Shown here piece after piece: positions 4,572 to 6,438 of a DNA stretch of 6,438 nt. The position numbers were made by a program, and so were the translations under genes. Below the pieces are notes generated by a model. The model saw only the letters and a program-made list of their open reading frames with translations. It was not told where the DNA came from and did not search any database. The stretch covers positions 1-6,438 of the forward strand of contig SYAA01000140.1 in NCBI GenBank assembly GCA_005789055.1, in the 5' to 3' direction. The number at the start of each line of letters is the position of its first letter. Position 1 is the first letter of the stretch. The stretch comes from Actinomycetota bacterium. Its GTDB lineage: Bacteria; Actinomycetota; Actinomycetes; Mycobacteriales; Mycobacteriaceae.

Positions 4572-5267
4572 GATCGCCCGCAATGCCGCGACGGCTGCGG
4601 CGCCGAGTGCTGCGGGGTGCGGTCCGAAAAGGTCGAGGGTGACCGTGACGAGCGAGGCACGCGGCACCGCCGCGGCCCACTGCTGCGCGACCGCGATCGG
4701 GTGGATCGGGTCATCGGATGCCCCCACAACGCCCATCGGTGGCGCCAGTCGGCCCAATTCGGCTGCGGTCGGACCCGCATACCCCGCCGCCTCGTCCATC
4801 GCATCGGGCAGCGCGGGCCACTGCCGGCTCCAGGAGCGGGCCAGCTCGCCGGCCAGCCACGGTGGGCTCGACGACATCATCGCCGCGGTAGTGGCAGCCA
4901 GCCCGTCGCGGCGCAGTAGGGCGGCCGTGTGCCGTGCGGACAGTGCCGCGGGCGCGGCGGCAGGCGGGCCGGTCCACGGCGGCAGCACCGCGAGCACGGC
5001 GATGACGCGATCCGGATTGGCCAGTGCCCACTTAGTCGCCACCGCCGCGCCGATCGAGACTCCGCCGACGGCGATGGGTCCGGCCGCCGCCGCCTCGTCC
5101 AGCGCCTGCAGGTAACCCGACACGAGGTGATCCGGTTGCGGCGGGACCGCGACGACGACCGCACCCGCCTGCTCCAGGGGGGAGGCGAAGGCACGCTGCA
5201 GATAGTCCTCGTCTGAGCCCGTCCCGGGCAGCAGGACCGTCGGCACCGAGATCAGGTCTACCGCCAT
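4566..5267 (-). CDS. Alpha/beta hydrolase fold protein, substrate unknown
   Basis: Counterpart of M. tuberculosis Rv2695. From the ATG at 5267 it has 233 residues, close to the M. tuberculosis length. Fold features: an early strand with VPTVLLPGTGSDEDY (8-22) forming the oxyanion-hole turn, the nucleophile elbow GGVSIGAA (68-75) with Ser71, a late strand ending GASDDPIHP (182-190) with Asp185 or Asp186 as acid, and GPHPAAL (215-221) with His217 as likely catalytic histidine. The cap region is rich in Ala and Trp. It has no signal peptide, so it is cytoplasmic. The substrate cannot be read from sequence: esterase, thioesterase or lipase activity are all possible. The frame continues upstream across the neighbouring gene's start, but that part is Arg/Ser-rich and not family-like. 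The start has no clear Shine-Dalgarno and is less certain than the identity. Convergent with the DUF3710 gene, divergent from the OB-fold gene. Confidence 0.88.
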   Translation of the reverse strand: MAVDLISVPTVLLPGTGSDEDYLQRAFASPLEQAGAVVVAVPPQPDHLVSGYLQALDEAAAAGPIAVGGVSIGAAVATKWALANPDRVIAVLAVLPPWTGPPAAAPAALSARHTAALLRRDGLAATTAAMMSSSPPWLAGELARSWSRQWPALPDAMDEAAGYAGPTAAELGRLAPPMGVVGASDDPIHPIAVAQQWAAAVPRASLVTVTLDLFGPHPAALGAAAVAALRAIG

Positions 5268-5341
5268 CGGTTGATCGTGCCCGTGGGCAGTCTGTGACCA
5301 GCCCGCGGGTGGGCTTCGTGGCGCTGCCGAACCAAGAGCGC

Positions 5342-5347
5342 TACCGT
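5342..5347 (+). promoter_or_regulatory. Possible -10 box of the OB-fold gene
   Basis: TACCGT fits TANNNT and would start transcription near 5354, leaving a leader of about 60 bases with the AGGAG ribosome site. No good -35 is seen. The rest of the 148-bp divergent gap (5268-5415) shows only a CCCGCGGG palindrome near 5302 and no clear promoter for the hydrolase. Confidence 0.3.
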
Positions 5348-5415
5348 TGCTGGTGCGCCAACACAACCCGCGTACGTCCGAGTCGCGGGCGCGGGCAGCG
5401 ACAACAGGAGTGACC

Positions 5416-5787
5416 ATGGCCGCGGCCGAAGGTTTTGTACGCCGTCTCACCCGCCGATTGGTGGAAAGCCCCGACGTGCGCGATGCCGAGGAACTCAGCG
5501 GGATGGCCGCCAGCACCGGGGCCAACCGCGCCGTCGACTGTCAGCGTGGCCAGGAGGTCACCATGATCGGCACCCTTCGTAGCGTGCAGACCAACGCCAA
5601 GGGTTGTTCCGGCGGCGTGCAGGCCGAGTTGTTCGACGGCACCGACACGGTGATGCTGGTCTGGCTGGGTCAGCGGCGAATTCCCGGTATCGACAGTGGC
5701 CGGACGCTTCGGGTGCACGGCCGGTTGGGCATGTTGGAAAACGGGAGCAAGGCGATTTACAACCCGCACTATGAGATCCAGCGGTGA
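5416..5787 (+). CDS. OB-fold nucleic acid binding domain protein
   Basis: Conserved actinobacterial protein of 123 residues; counterpart of M. tuberculosis Rv2694c. A basic helical N-terminus (FVRRLTRRLVESPD, 7-20) precedes an OB-fold beta barrel (about 46-121) of the tRNA_anti/RecJ-like type: GQEVTMIGTLRSVQ, VQAELFDGTDTVMLVWLGQRRIPGI, GRTLRVHGRLGMLENGSKAIYNPHYEI. This fold usually binds single-stranded nucleic acid, but the partner here is unknown. There is no membrane segment. The ATG at 5416 follows AGGAG (5406-5410) at five bases, and gives about the M. tuberculosis length (122 residues); a GTG two codons earlier lies inside that ribosome site. It overlaps or abuts the DUF3159 gene, so the two are probably co-transcribed. 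In M. tuberculosis the next genes are the potassium-uptake TrkA-type ceoC and ceoB. Confidence 0.9.
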   Translation: MAAAEGFVRRLTRRLVESPDVRDAEELSGMAASTGANRAVDCQRGQEVTMIGTLRSVQTNAKGCSGGVQAELFDGTDTVMLVWLGQRRIPGIDSGRTLRVHGRLGMLENGSKAIYNPHYEIQR

Positions 5788-6438
5788 TTCGGCGGTGACG
5801 CCCGATCGTGCGGTGGCGTCCCAGAGCTCTGGTGGTGAGCCATCCACTGACGCCGGTCGCACCCCCGGTCAGGCGTTGCTCGGCCAGATGGGCGGCGTCA
5901 GCGGCTTGATTTACTCGGCCCTGCCGGTGATGGTCCTGGTGCCGGTGTCGACGGCGTTCGGTTTGCTGCCTGCGCTCATCGCGGCTCTCAGCGTGGCCGC
6001 GGGGATCCTGATCTGGCGTCTGGTCCGGCGTGATTCAGTGAAACCGGCCCTCGCCGGATTCCTGGGCGTCGGCATCAGCGCGCTGATCGCCTGGCTGGTC
6101 GGCGCCTCCAAGGGCTATTTCCTGCTGGGAATCTGGACATCGCTGATCTGGGCGACCGTATTCGGGTTGTCGGTGCTGATCCGCCGGCCGATCGTCGGGT
6201 ACGTCTGGAGTTGGGTCAACGGCCACGATCGCAGTTGGCGACGGTCGCGTCGGGCGGTGCTGGCGTTCGATGCGGCGACGCTCACCTGGGTTCTGGTGTT
6301 CGGCGCCCGGTTCGTCGTGCAGCACCACCTCTACGATGCGGATCGGACCGGTTGGCTCGGCGTGGCCCGGATAGCGATGGGCTGGCCGCTGGCCGCCATC
6401 GGAGCCCTGGTCACCTATCTGGCGATCCGTGCGGCCCA
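5771..6438 (+). CDS. DUF3159 family multi-pass membrane protein (3' end beyond window)
   Basis: Conserved actinobacterial integral membrane protein of unknown function; counterpart of M. tuberculosis Rv2693c. The frame is open to the right edge; 222 residues are present from the ATG at 5771, close to the full M. tuberculosis length (about 223), so only a few residues should be missing. A disordered N-terminus (1-33) leads to ALLGQMGGVSGLIYSALPV and about five to six hydrophobic segments (about 45-82, 93-112, 116-137, 160-180 and 195 onwards). Conserved loops are SKGYFLLGIW (113-122), FGLSVLIRRPIVGYVWSW (131-148), the HDR motif (152-154) and LYDADRTGWLGVARIAMGWPL near the end. The ATG at 5771 overlaps the OB-fold gene by 17 bases; a GTG at 5795 in the same frame would remove eight residues and the overlap. 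Neither has a good ribosome site. A channel or transporter role is possible but unproven. Confidence 0.92.
   Translation, partial: MRSSGDSAVTPDRAVASQSSGGEPSTDAGRTPGQALLGQMGGVSGLIYSALPVMVLVPVSTAFGLLPALIAALSVAAGILIWRLVRRDSVKPALAGFLGVGISALIAWLVGASKGYFLLGIWTSLIWATVFGLSVLIRRPIVGYVWSWVNGHDRSWRRSRRAVLAFDAATLTWVLVFGARFVVQHHLYDADRTGWLGVARIAMGWPLAAIGALVTYLAIRAA

Noticed and set aside
4039..4919. Minus- and plus-strand frames across the DUF3710/hydrolase junction
   Set aside because: They run through both real genes and the palindrome in the wrong frame and read as Arg/Gly/Cys-rich shadow sequence.
5268..5525. N-terminal extension of the alpha/beta hydrolase (319 residues)
   Set aside because: It would overlap the OB-fold gene and its ribosome site and has no hydrolase-like sequence; the fold begins right after the ATG at 5267.

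Overview
The window is high-GC DNA from a mycobacterium. The gene order and protein sequences match, from memory, the block Rv2702-Rv2693c of Mycobacterium tuberculosis next to sigA. The proteins differ enough from my recollection of the M. tuberculosis versions that a non-tuberculous species (Mycobacterium/Mycolicibacterium) is more likely. Nothing looks mobile or recently acquired: composition is even, and there are no transposases, RNA genes or CRISPR arrays.

Layout, left to right: ppgK (minus, 3' end cut by the window); a 182-bp divergent gap holding a 15-bp tandem repeat; suhB (plus); cei (minus, convergent with suhB); a 185-bp divergent gap with a CRP-type palindrome; a DUF4193 zinc-ribbon gene (plus); a DUF3093 membrane protein (minus); a 25-bp divergent gap; dut and a DUF3710 gene (plus, coupled by TGATG); an alpha/beta hydrolase (minus); a 148-bp divergent gap; an OB-fold gene and a DUF3159 membrane protein (plus, the latter cut by the right edge). 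Strands alternate almost gene by gene, giving four divergent gaps (three of them 148-185 bp, one of 25 bp) and three convergent junctions of 5, 23 and 10 bp.

Functionally these are core genes: polyphosphate-dependent glucose phosphorylation (PpgK), inositol monophosphate hydrolysis (SuhB), envelope integrity (Cei), dUTP removal and dUMP supply (Dut), and several conserved actinobacterial proteins of unknown role. No new defence or biosynthetic system is visible. The most interesting content is regulatory: (i) dut and the DUF3093 gene seem to be leaderless transcripts fired in opposite directions from overlapping -10 boxes in 25 bp; (ii) a perfect TGTGA-N6-TCACA site and a 10-bp dyad lie between cei and the DUF4193 gene; (iii) a possible 18-codon leader ORF precedes the DUF4193 gene; (iv) a 15-bp repeat runs in frame into the start of suhB; and (v) a near-perfect 22-bp palindrome contains both stop codons of a convergent pair.
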